NCBI GenBank assembly: GCA_947382625.1
Contig: CANDAG010000011.1
Location: 1-64,000, forward strand
Source of the DNA: an uncultured Lachnospiraceae bacterium
GTDB taxonomy: Bacteria; Bacillota; Clostridia; Lachnospirales; Lachnospiraceae
Length of the DNA: 64,000 bases
Direction of reading: 5' to 3'
A model generated the notes under the pieces. That model had not been told where the DNA came from and did no database searches. It saw nothing but the letters and a program-made list of their open reading frames with translations. A program made the translations under genes and the position numbers. Shown in pieces: positions 26,915 through 34,575 of this stretch. Each line of letters begins with the position of its first letter. Position 1 is the first letter of the stretch.

Positions 26915-27897
26915 AGGTAACAGTGTATAATTGCAGGGAATTCGATGAGAAGGCTCTGTTTGAAAAATATGGGAAAGAGTTGGGAATTGAGCTGGTTTTG
27001 TGTCCGGATGCGCCGGATAAGGAAAACGCCGTCCTGGCAAAGGGGGCAGAATGCATTGATATCATCACATCCCAGATGCCCCGGGAGCTGCTGGAGGTTT
27101 TCGGAGGACTGGGAGTGAAATATGTGACCACCAGGACCATCGGCTATGACCACATTGATGTGAAGGCGGCAAAGGCACTGGGGATGACGGTTGCCAACGC
27201 ACCCTATGGCCCCTGCGGAGTGGCGGACTATGCGGTGATGCTGATCCTTATGACCATCCGCAAAATGAAACGGATCCTGGAACGCACCAATATTCAGGAT
27301 TATTCCCTGAAGGGGATCCAGGGCCGGGAGCTGAAGGATCTGACTGTGGGAGTCATCGGGACAGGCAGGATCGGCAGGACGGTGCTTCAGGATCTTTCCG
27401 GTTTCGGCTGCGGGCGGATCGCATACGATCTGTATGAAAATGAAGAAGTGAGGGCCATGGGAGTTCCCTATGTAACTTTGGATGAACTGTGGCGTCAGGC
27501 AGATGTGATCACCCTTCACGCCCCTCTTACCGATGAAAATTATCATATGATCGATGAGGATGCAATTTCCAGGATGAAGGACGGTGTGATGATCATCAAC
27601 ACAGCCAGAGGCGGCCTGATCGATTCCGAGGCATTGATCTCGGGGATCGAAAGCGGAAAAATAGGCGGCGCAGGCCTTGATGTGGTGGAAAATGAGTTTG
27701 GTCTGTATTATTATGACCACAAATCAGATATACTTAATAACAGGGAGCTGGCAATACTGAGAGGCTTCCCTAATGTGACCGTGAGCCATCACATGGCTTT
27801 TTATACGGATGATTGTGTGGAAACCGTTGTGAGAGATTCTCTGCTGGGATGCAAATATTTTGCAGAAGGCAGGGAGAATCCCTGGGAGGTCAGATAA
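26911..27897 (+). CDS. NAD-dependent D-isomer 2-hydroxyacid dehydrogenase (D-lactate dehydrogenase-like)
   Basis: The protein has 328 residues. The Rossmann motif is VGVIGTGRIGRTV. The catalytic set is Arg in NTARGGLID, Glu in VVENEFG and His in SHHMAFYTD. The overall pattern (TIGYDHIDVKAAKALGMTVA, then YGPCGVADYAVM) is closest to D-lactate-type dehydrogenases, which reduce a 2-ketoacid with NADH. The ATG overlaps the AI-2E stop (ATGA), so it is translationally coupled. A link to the VanZ-like gene downstream is tempting, but no ligase or VanX gene is present. Confidence 0.87.
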   Translation: MKVTVYNCREFDEKALFEKYGKELGIELVLCPDAPDKENAVLAKGAECIDIITSQMPRELLEVFGGLGVKYVTTRTIGYDHIDVKAAKALGMTVANAPYGPCGVADYAVMLILMTIRKMKRILERTNIQDYSLKGIQGRELKDLTVGVIGTGRIGRTVLQDLSGFGCGRIAYDLYENEEVRAMGVPYVTLDELWRQADVITLHAPLTDENYHMIDEDAISRMKDGVMIINTARGGLIDSEALISGIESGKIGGAGLDVVENEFGLYYYDHKSDILNNRELAILRGFPNVTVSHHMAFYTDDCVETVVRDSLLGCKYFAEGRENPWEVR

Positions 27898-28722
27898 TTG
27901 CGGAATTTTAAGATGATACTGCAATATGAAGGCACCAGATATCAGGGGTGGCAGAGGCAGGTAAGCACAGACAATACCATTCAGGGAAAGCTAGAGACAT
28001 TGCTCTCTAAGATGACAGGAGCGCCTGTTGAGGTGTGCGGCTCCGGAAGGACAGATGCCGGCGTCCATGCCCTTGGGCAGGTAGCCAATTTCCATGGGGA
28101 GACCGATATGACAGCCGGGGAGATCATGGATTACATGAATTTTTACCTTCCGGAGGATATTGCGGTGGTTTCCCTCAAGGAAGTGCCGGATCGGTTCCAC
28201 AGCAGATTAAATGCAGTGGGAAAGACCTATTGCTATCGGGTATTAAATACAAGGATCCCCCATGTGTTTGACAGGCGGTATGTGCACGTGGTGGAGGAAA
28301 AGCTGGATGTGGAGGCCATGAGGGAGGCGGCGGAGTATCTGCTGGGGACTCATGATTTCAAGGCCTTTACATCTAATAAGAGGAGTAAGAAATCCACAGT
28401 GCGCAGGATCGATGAGATCCGGATCGAGGAGGCGGCGGGAGCGCCTATGGGACTGCTGCCTGCGGGCAGCGCCGGAAGCTTCGGCTGGGGGCATGGAGAC
28501 AAAAGAATTCAGTCAGAAGGCGATGAGATACGCTTCTGGTACAGCGGAAACGGGTTTTTGTACCATATGGTAAGAATTATGACAGGGACGCTGCTGGAAG
28601 TGGGGACACATAAGAGAAGGCCTGAGGAGGCAGCAGAAATTTTAACGTCCGGATGCAGGGAGGCGGCAGGAGAGCTGGTTCCGGCAAAAGGACTTACTTT
28701 GATGGAGGTTCGTTATCAGTGA
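27898..28722 (+). CDS. truA: tRNA pseudouridine synthase A
   Basis: The protein has 274 residues. The catalytic Asp is in GSGRTDAGVHALGQ, and FHSRLNAVGKTYCYRV and FLYHMVRIMTG are family blocks. It modifies positions 38-40 of tRNA anticodon arms. The start codon is TTG directly after the previous stop: the protein begins MRNFKMILQYEGTRYQGW, matching the family, and GGGAGG lies 8 bp upstream. A Gly/Ala-rich insert of about 30 residues (around 180-212) precedes the last block and is unusual. The 3' end overlaps the VanZ-like gene. Confidence 0.95.
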   Translation: MRNFKMILQYEGTRYQGWQRQVSTDNTIQGKLETLLSKMTGAPVEVCGSGRTDAGVHALGQVANFHGETDMTAGEIMDYMNFYLPEDIAVVSLKEVPDRFHSRLNAVGKTYCYRVLNTRIPHVFDRRYVHVVEEKLDVEAMREAAEYLLGTHDFKAFTSNKRSKKSTVRRIDEIRIEEAAGAPMGLLPAGSAGSFGWGHGDKRIQSEGDEIRFWYSGNGFLYHMVRIMTGTLLEVGTHKRRPEEAAEILTSGCREAAGELVPAKGLTLMEVRYQ

Positions 28723-29243
28723 AAGACAGACAGTTTCAAGGGAAGACTTCTTCGAAGAAGCATTCTTCTGAGGAAAATTTCTTCCGGAAACATGTCAGAC
28801 TCATCTTTTTTCTTTATTTGCTTGTAGTCATTAAGGTAATTATTTTTAAATACCCTCTGGATCATTTAAGGGCCATTGCGGCGTCATGGCGAAAGGAAGT
28901 GATCCTGGAGGGACTTGATACGGCTAATTTTACGTTGTTTAAAACCATACGTATGTATATAGATTATTCCTATAAGCTGAACAGCTTTGAAAATCTTGTG
29001 GGAAATATTGTAGTGTTTGTTCCTTTTGGGTTTTTGCTGCCCTATGTGATAAAGTGGGGCAGAAATTTTCTGGTAATGCTCCTGAACTCCTTTGTGTTTG
29101 TTCTGGGGATAGAGGTTTTTCAGCTTTTCAGCGCCTTCGGCGCATTTGATGTGGATGATATATTGCTCAACTGCTTTGGGGCGGTGCTGGGATATATGGC
29201 TTATCTTGCATACGAAACTATCAAACGCCGATACACTTCGTGA
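28719..29243 (+). CDS. VanZ-like family membrane protein
   Basis: The protein has about 174 residues if it starts at GTG 28719, which overlaps the truA stop and has GGAGG about 10 bp upstream. Four membrane helices are visible (LIFFLYLLVVIKVIIF; NIVVFVPFGFLLPYVIKW; LGIEVFQLFSAFGAFDVDDI), the last with the VanZ pattern of a Glu/Gln in the third helix and an Asp-rich turn. The last residues (IKRRYTS) and the stop codon are encoded by the first unit of a 36-bp repeat array. The function is unknown; VanZ itself gives low-level teicoplanin resistance. Confidence 0.82.
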   Translation: MKDRQFQGKTSSKKHSSEENFFRKHVRLIFFLYLLVVIKVIIFKYPLDHLRAIAASWRKEVILEGLDTANFTLFKTIRMYIDYSYKLNSFENLVGNIVVFVPFGFLLPYVIKWGRNFLVMLLNSFVFVLGIEVFQLFSAFGAFDVDDILLNCFGAVLGYMAYLAYETIKRRYTS

Positions 29244-29335
29244 GTCGGCTTATTGATCAAACGTCGGCACACTTCGTGAGTCGGCTTATTGATCAAACGT
29301 CGGCACACTTCGTGAACCGGCTTATTGATCAAACG
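29220..29335 (-). repeat. 36-bp palindromic repeat, three tandem units
   Basis: TCAAACG starts at 29221, 29257, 29293 and 29329: exact 36-bp steps. The minus strand reads AATAAGCCGACTCACGAAGT followed by GTGCCGACG. The inner stem is CAC/GTG here instead of CGC/GCG elsewhere, a compensatory change around the same GAA tip. The array begins inside the 3' end of the VanZ-like gene and ends 30 bp before the DUF308 gene. Confidence 0.92.
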
Positions 29336-29365
29336 CCAACATAAAAAGAAAAGGAGAGAGTTGAC

Positions 29366-29947
29366 ATGAAGGATTTTTTTAAGGGACTAAAGGCAAATTA
29401 TACGGCGTCGGCAGTGCTGTGTATGGTATTCGGGCTGGTGCTTCTGATCTGGCCGGGAACCACCACCCGGATCGTGTGTACGCTGTTGGGAAGCGTGCTG
29501 CTGATTTACGGGGCGTTTCAGGTGGTGATCTGCCTGGCGAACAGGGAGAGAACCTTTTTGTCCCAGGGGATGCTGGTGTTCGGGATCGTACTTGCGGTGA
29601 TCGGGCTTTGGATTTTGATGAGGCCGGAGATGATCATCATGGCGGTGCCGGTGATCATTGGTATTGTGGTTTTGATCCATGGAGTGCACAATGTGGTACA
29701 GGCAATTGACCTGCAGAGAGAGAGCTACGATAAATGGTGGGTGGCGCTTTTGTTCGGCATTCTCACGGTTGGACTTGGAGGGATGCTGGTCTGCAATCCT
29801 TTCGGGGCAGTGGAGATGGCGGTCAGGATCATAGGGATTTCCCTGATCTATGACGGGGCATCGGATATGTGGATCCTTTCCAGAGTGTTTCAGGTGAAAA
29901 AGAATAAGGAAAAGATCATAGATGCGGATTACAGGGATCTGGATTGA
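29366..29947 (+). CDS. DUF308/HdeD-family membrane protein
   Basis: The 193-residue protein has six predicted membrane helices in three similar pairs, each with the pattern helix-GLVLLIWPG-helix (LVLLIWPGTTT, WILMRPEM, GMLVCNPFGAV), the internal repeat seen in DUF308/HdeD proteins. HdeD is linked to acid resistance in E. coli; the role here is unknown. AAGGAGAG precedes the ATG. The convergent gene at 29957 begins 10 bp past its stop. Confidence 0.85.
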   Translation: MKDFFKGLKANYTASAVLCMVFGLVLLIWPGTTTRIVCTLLGSVLLIYGAFQVVICLANRERTFLSQGMLVFGIVLAVIGLWILMRPEMIIMAVPVIIGIVVLIHGVHNVVQAIDLQRESYDKWWVALLFGILTVGLGGMLVCNPFGAVEMAVRIIGISLIYDGASDMWILSRVFQVKKNKEKIIDADYRDLD

Positions 29948-29956
29948 TTGACTTGT

Positions 29957-30580
29957 TTATTTACGGAGAAAAACGCCTGCAGTAAGCAGTACCGCTGCCC
30001 CCAGGAGCCAATAAATCCATGCGCCATAATCTCCCTGCATCATTTGAAACAGGGCAAGCCTCCCAAAGTATTTTCCTCCGCCAATATTCGTTGCATAATA
30101 GACGACTGCGGCCATATATCCGATCACTGCCTGATTTGTCACTGCGGAAACAAAGAAACCGATGCTTCCTAAAAAGAGGAGTTCACAGCAGGCTCCTCTG
30201 AAGAGGATACCGGTCTCAAAATCGCTTCCGCCCCTTTTCATAAAACCTGTAAACAGTAAAATGACAAAAAGGCATACCAGGATCGCTGACAGGATACGGA
30301 GAAGATAAAGCTTCCACATGGGAGTTGCTTTGCTTCTTTCCAGGTCCCGGATATCTTTATCCTGTTCCGGCGTAAAGAGAGGAGTAAGCAGGAGGATTCC
30401 GGCAAATGACACATACATCTCCATTACCGTTGCCGCCTGCAGATCCCCTAAGCCCTTAAAGCTGACAAATCCGCCGGAAAAAATCACAAGCAGGAGAGTG
30501 AGCAGGAGATGGGGATAGTATTGTCTTTTTATAAAACTGACAGTCAGCCATCCATATTGACAAAAGTCTGTTTTTTTCAT
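29957..30580 (-). CDS. ABC exporter membrane subunit (small)
   Basis: The 207-residue protein has about six membrane helices (LTLLLVIFSGGFVSFKGL near the start). It is the last gene of a three-gene minus-strand operon with an ABC-2-type permease and an ATPase, overlapping the preceding gene by 4 bp. It probably contributes to the membrane part of the exporter. The family is not recognised beyond this context. Confidence 0.7.
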   Translation of the reverse strand: MKKTDFCQYGWLTVSFIKRQYYPHLLLTLLLVIFSGGFVSFKGLGDLQAATVMEMYVSFAGILLLTPLFTPEQDKDIRDLERSKATPMWKLYLLRILSAILVCLFVILLFTGFMKRGGSDFETGILFRGACCELLFLGSIGFFVSAVTNQAVIGYMAAVVYYATNIGGGKYFGRLALFQMMQGDYGAWIYWLLGAAVLLTAGVFLRK

Positions 30581-31806
30581 AGCGCTTTTCCCCCTTTGCT
30601 CCGCTTTTTGTCATAAACAATGATGGTCAGGATGACGCAGACGATAGCCAACAGAAAATAGCATCCTCTGTTAAGCAGAAACTCTTTTTCCTGTGAGGCA
30701 AACCGCTCTGCCTGCCCGAAGGTATTCCATCTTGCCACCAGCTTAAACCCAAAGTCCCCGACTAAGGTGGAGGCGGTGAAAAGACTGGCAATTCCCCATG
30801 CAACCTGTATAAATACAGCCAGGAGCGTATCGGTAAGCTCTGTGATCAGAAAGGACAGGGCAAGCACGATCATGATCTCAGGCAGGAGCCATACACCGGT
30901 TACCGTCAGGAATGCCCAGCTGTCGCTCCGGATGCCAAGGGTTCGGGCCAGATCATAACAAGTCCGCTGCTGCCAGAAGGCGGTGATCACCACCGGAATA
31001 CAGATCAGGAACAGACTGGCAAGATAGCGGCTTGCAATGATCAGCCCGCTGGAAATCGGTCTTGAAAATATCACCTGCTGCGCCTTTTCCCTCTTATCTC
31101 TGAGAACCCTTGACACGCCGATGAAAATCGGTAAAACAGCAAGCATGATCCCGGCGTAATCACAAAAAAGACGCATGCAGGCACGTGTCAGACGGTCCTC
31201 CCTGCACAGGGTATCAAATTCCGCCCTGGCCTGCTCGTAGGTCATGGGGACGTACACGCTGTTTTCGTAGCGTTCCTTCTCATAGGAGGATCCCCTTCCC
31301 ACAAGTCGGCAGATATCCTCCATCGCCGTTTCAAACGCGGTATAAGTAAAACCATCTTTTACGGGAACTCTGTAATTTGCGGCGGCAGCTAAGGCATCTG
31401 CGGAAGGATTCGGATCGTATAAGCCTAATTGCGCTGTCATTTCCTCCGCCAGAGTCTGGAAGCTCTTTCCGGTACAGAGTTCCAGAATCTCACTGGCGGC
31501 GGCAGCCTCGTCTTCCGTGAGTGTTACTCCTTTATAAAAACCCATAGGATAAGTGGCAAAAGAATTATGATAAACCTCCTGCACCAGATTCGCCAGGGTG
31601 CCTTCCATGATCAGGTTTTGGTCCTTCGTTATGGTTTCTCCGTAGTAGGACTGGCCCGGAACCGGCTCCTTAAGCTGCTCCCATCCTTCGCTGCTCAGCT
31701 GACTGGTTATGAACAGCACAAAGACAGCAACGTAAATATAATATACCAGGCTTTTTAAAACCTGCCGGCATTCCTTTAAAAACAATGCTCCGAACATAAT
31801 GCTCAC
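30577..31806 (-). CDS. ABC-2-type transporter permease
   Basis: The 409-residue protein has one membrane helix near the N-terminus, a large outside loop (about residues 40-215) and five or six helices in the C-terminal half, starting with an AGIMLAVLPIFIGVSRVLRD segment. This is the layout of ABC-2 permeases with an extracytoplasmic insert. It sits between the ATPase gene (31822) and a small membrane gene. Substrate unknown; such trios often export peptides or antibiotics. Confidence 0.8.
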   Translation of the reverse strand: MSIMFGALFLKECRQVLKSLVYYIYVAVFVLFITSQLSSEGWEQLKEPVPGQSYYGETITKDQNLIMEGTLANLVQEVYHNSFATYPMGFYKGVTLTEDEAAAASEILELCTGKSFQTLAEEMTAQLGLYDPNPSADALAAAANYRVPVKDGFTYTAFETAMEDICRLVGRGSSYEKERYENSVYVPMTYEQARAEFDTLCREDRLTRACMRLFCDYAGIMLAVLPIFIGVSRVLRDKREKAQQVIFSRPISSGLIIASRYLASLFLICIPVVITAFWQQRTCYDLARTLGIRSDSWAFLTVTGVWLLPEIMIVLALSFLITELTDTLLAVFIQVAWGIASLFTASTLVGDFGFKLVARWNTFGQAERFASQEKEFLLNRGCYFLLAIVCVILTIIVYDKKRSKGGKAL

Positions 31807-31821
31807 CCCTTCTCTTTTTGA

Positions 31822-32709
31822 TCAACAAGCGATATTCTTCTTATTCATCAGATACATATAAGCATCCTCCACATCGGGCTGTACCTGCTTTGCATGGGGA
31901 AAAGGCCTTTCGTCTGCTATGATCTTGACGGTGGCGGCGGTTCCTGCTGTGAGTATTCCTGTCACCATGTATTTTTGCTTTACTCTTTCCAGCTCTGATG
32001 CTGCAATTTCCGTAGAATACACCTTCCCTTCCACGATAGAAAGCAGCTCCTTTACTTTGCCGTTAAAGCAGATCTTCCCCTGATCCAGTACGGCAATATT
32101 TTCACAGGTTGCCTCAATATCTCCTACAATATGGGTGGAGAGCAAAACGATCCTGTCTTTTGCAATTTCACACAGCAGATTCCGGAAACGGACTCTTTCT
32201 TCAGGATCCAGTCCTGCGGTGGGCTCATCTACGATGATTACCTCAGGCTGGTGTATGATGGCCTGGGCAATGCCAAGACGTCTTTTCATTCCTCCGGACA
32301 GGGATCTTACTTTTCCCCTCTTTTTTTCCAGTAAATTGACCTGGTCCAGTACCTCGGGCACCTTTATCTTTCTCTCCGTCTTACCCATTCCCGAAAGCAC
32401 CGCCAGATAATCCAGGGCTTCATAGACACTCATATTTCCATACATGGAAAAATCCTGAGGAAGATACCCCGTCATACTGCGTATCTTCCTGCTCTCCTCA
32501 ACAGGCACGCCGCAAATTTTTACTTCGCCTGCTGTTTTGGGGATCAGGGTGGTCAATACCTTCATTAAGGTGGTCTTTCCTGCGCCATTAGGCCCAAGCA
32601 GCCCGAACATGCCCCGGGGGATCGTAAGATTTACTTTCGACAGAGCCTGCTTTTTGCCATAATTTTTGGTCAAATCCAGAATTTCAATTGATGTCTCCAT
32701 TTGTATCAC
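31822..32709 (-). CDS. ABC transporter ATP-binding protein (BcrA/CcmA-like)
   Basis: The 295-residue ATPase has Walker A GPNGAGKTTLMK, signature LSGGMKRRLG, Walker B VIIVDEPTAGLDP and the switch His in LLSTHIV. About 75 residues follow the core domain, as in drug and bacteriocin exporters. First gene of the minus-strand operon, so it powers the two membrane proteins that follow. No regulator or two-component system is adjacent. Confidence 0.92.
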   Translation of the reverse strand: MIQMETSIEILDLTKNYGKKQALSKVNLTIPRGMFGLLGPNGAGKTTLMKVLTTLIPKTAGEVKICGVPVEESRKIRSMTGYLPQDFSMYGNMSVYEALDYLAVLSGMGKTERKIKVPEVLDQVNLLEKKRGKVRSLSGGMKRRLGIAQAIIHQPEVIIVDEPTAGLDPEERVRFRNLLCEIAKDRIVLLSTHIVGDIEATCENIAVLDQGKICFNGKVKELLSIVEGKVYSTEIAASELERVKQKYMVTGILTAGTAATVKIIADERPFPHAKQVQPDVEDAYMYLMNKKNIAC

Positions 32710-32923
32710 AATTCTCCCTTCCGATGATGTGATAACTGTTAACTGTTCAATCCCTTCGCAGCTACCACTGATCCCATAGTATAAAGTGAAAATCTATACG
32801 AATTCTCTACGGAAAGCTTAAAAATTTCTAAAGCTTTTTAAAAGAATTTCTCAGTTGCTTTTGCGTTCCCCGTACATTATAATAAAAAAAAGTATTAAAA
32901 TTCGCAGTACACAGAGGGACAGG

Positions 32924-33544
32924 ATGGGAAACGGCCAAAAGAGTGTAAGAGAAGCGGCAGCGGTGCTTAGAGAGTTGGGAATTGCTGATATATCGGAACG
33001 GATGATCATAGAATTTGAGCGCTCCTGGAACAGTGTGCCATGGGAGATCAGGGATTCTCTGGATGTAACGACCATGCTCCTTGCGGCAGTGGGGGTGGGG
33101 CGTTTTAATTTTGATACTTTTGAATGGACGCCTACGTCGGACATGGTGTACAGTTTTGATGTGGAGGTATTCGACATTGACAGGATGTACACTTTATTTT
33201 TGTGGGGAATACAATCCATAAGCAAAGGGGAATTTGAGATCACACAGATTCAGGAGGATGCAGGAGAGGCGGAGGACCCTTCGGGAGGCAGGACACAGAC
33301 CGTGCGGTTTTTGTGTGATGGAAAGCCCTGCGTTTATCATGCAAGAAGGAATCACGACTGGTTTGATATGGAAATTCTGAACTATATGAATGAAGTGCTG
33401 GCAGACACGGGCAAGCCCCAAAGGCTCTATTTCATGAGCGATGGCTATCAGGAGTGTATTATTTTTTACTGTACGGAATTCTGGGCCAAACGATTTGAAA
33501 AAAAGACAGGCTGCCGGTTGCATTGTGACACAAAGGCAGCATAA
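32924..33544 (+). CDS. hypothetical protein
   Basis: The protein has 206 residues from MGNGQKSVREAAAVLREL, preceded by AGAGGGACAGG; the open frame extends to 32855 without a ribosome site. It is soluble, with no signal peptide. Conserved-looking segments include FERSWNSVPWEIRDSLDVTT, VYSFDVEVFDIDRMYTLFL and YQECIIFYCTEFWAKRFEK. I do not recognise the family or infer a function. The 214-bp gap before it, shared with the exporter operon, shows no promoter I can place firmly. Confidence 0.65.
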   Translation: MGNGQKSVREAAAVLRELGIADISERMIIEFERSWNSVPWEIRDSLDVTTMLLAAVGVGRFNFDTFEWTPTSDMVYSFDVEVFDIDRMYTLFLWGIQSISKGEFEITQIQEDAGEAEDPSGGRTQTVRFLCDGKPCVYHARRNHDWFDMEILNYMNEVLADTGKPQRLYFMSDGYQECIIFYCTEFWAKRFEKKTGCRLHCDTKAA

Positions 33545-33591
33545 GAAAAGCCTGCAGATGAATGAAACTTTATGGAAAGGATATGGAGACT

Positions 33592-34488
33592 ATGGCAGTA
33601 TACGAATTAAAAAATGATGCGATTGCAATTAAGATCAACGCAATGGGGGCGGAACTGAGATCCCTGAAGAAACTGGATACAGGGATTGAATATATGTGGC
33701 ATGCGGATCCGGCTTTCTGGGAAAGAACCTCGCCGATCCTGTTTCCCTTTGTGGGCTCGGTAAACGGAAAAGAGTACCGTACGGGAGGAAAGACCTATCC
33801 TATGAATCAGCATGGATTTGCAAGGGATATGGAGTTTACCCTGCTTTCTCAGACAGAGGATGAGATCTGGTTTGAGATAAGGGATAACGAAGAGACCAGG
33901 AAAAAATACCCCTTTGCCTTTGTCCTGAAGCTGGGCTATCAGCTTATGGCCGATGGTGTGGAGGTAAAGTGGCAGGTAGAAAATCCGGGAACGGAGGAGC
34001 TGCCCTTTTCCATAGGAGGCCATCCGGCCTTCAACTGCCCGCTGAAGAAGGGGGCGGATAAGAACGGCCATTTCCTTAAATTTGCCAAAACATCCGGAGA
34101 AAAGTACGTGCCGCTGGAGAGCTTTGAGAGCACAAGAGTGGGAGACGGGCTTGTGATAGATGAAAAGGGGACCTATGAGCTGGAAGCCGGTTATCTTGCC
34201 GTCACAGAGCATCTGTTTGACTGCGATACTCTGGTGCTTGAGGACTATCAGGCCACAGAAATTTCGCTCTGCAGGGCAGATAAGAGCGCTTATGTAACTG
34301 TAACTATGGAGAATGTTCCTGTGTGGGGCGTGTGGACCCCATCTCCTGAGGCGCCCTTTATCTGTATTGAGCCCTGGTACGGCCGATGTGACAGGACAGG
34401 GTTTTCCGGAGATCTGAAGGAGCGGGAATGGGGCAATATTGTAAGGCCCGGTGAGATCTTTGAGGCGTCTTACAGGATTACGGTTTAA
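33592..34488 (+). CDS. aldose 1-epimerase family protein (LacX-like)
   Basis: The 298-residue protein has the galactose mutarotase fold: MGAELRSLK, EYMWHADPAFWERTSPILFP, HGFARDMEF with the conserved His, and IGGHPAFNCP with the second His. The catalytic Glu is likely in the C-terminal CIEPWYG block. LacX-like members interconvert sugar anomers or act on hexose 6-phosphates. The preferred start MAVYELKND fits the family; ATGs at 33562 and 33583 are in frame. Ribosome sites are weak at all three. Confidence 0.85.
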   Translation: MAVYELKNDAIAIKINAMGAELRSLKKLDTGIEYMWHADPAFWERTSPILFPFVGSVNGKEYRTGGKTYPMNQHGFARDMEFTLLSQTEDEIWFEIRDNEETRKKYPFAFVLKLGYQLMADGVEVKWQVENPGTEELPFSIGGHPAFNCPLKKGADKNGHFLKFAKTSGEKYVPLESFESTRVGDGLVIDEKGTYELEAGYLAVTEHLFDCDTLVLEDYQATEISLCRADKSAYVTVTMENVPVWGVWTPSPEAPFICIEPWYGRCDRTGFSGDLKEREWGNIVRPGEIFEASYRITV

Positions 34489-34575
34489 ATATAGAAAGAT
34501 TTAAGGAATGTTATTGACCGGAGTACCGTATAACATACATAGTCTCCGGATCTTGAAAGGAGTATAATCAGAAAC

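Noticed and set aside
26911-29243. Glycopeptide resistance cluster (VanH-like dehydrogenase plus VanZ-like protein)
   Set aside because: No D-Ala-D-Lac ligase, VanX or VanRS is present, and the two genes are separated by truA in a housekeeping operon.
29220-29335. 36-bp periodic array as a CRISPR
   Set aside because: There are no unique spacers between units, each unit is palindromic throughout, and no cas genes are near.
34489-34575. T-box riboswitch before valS
   Set aside because: The gap is 87 bp and lacks the T-box sequence, specifier loop and terminator.
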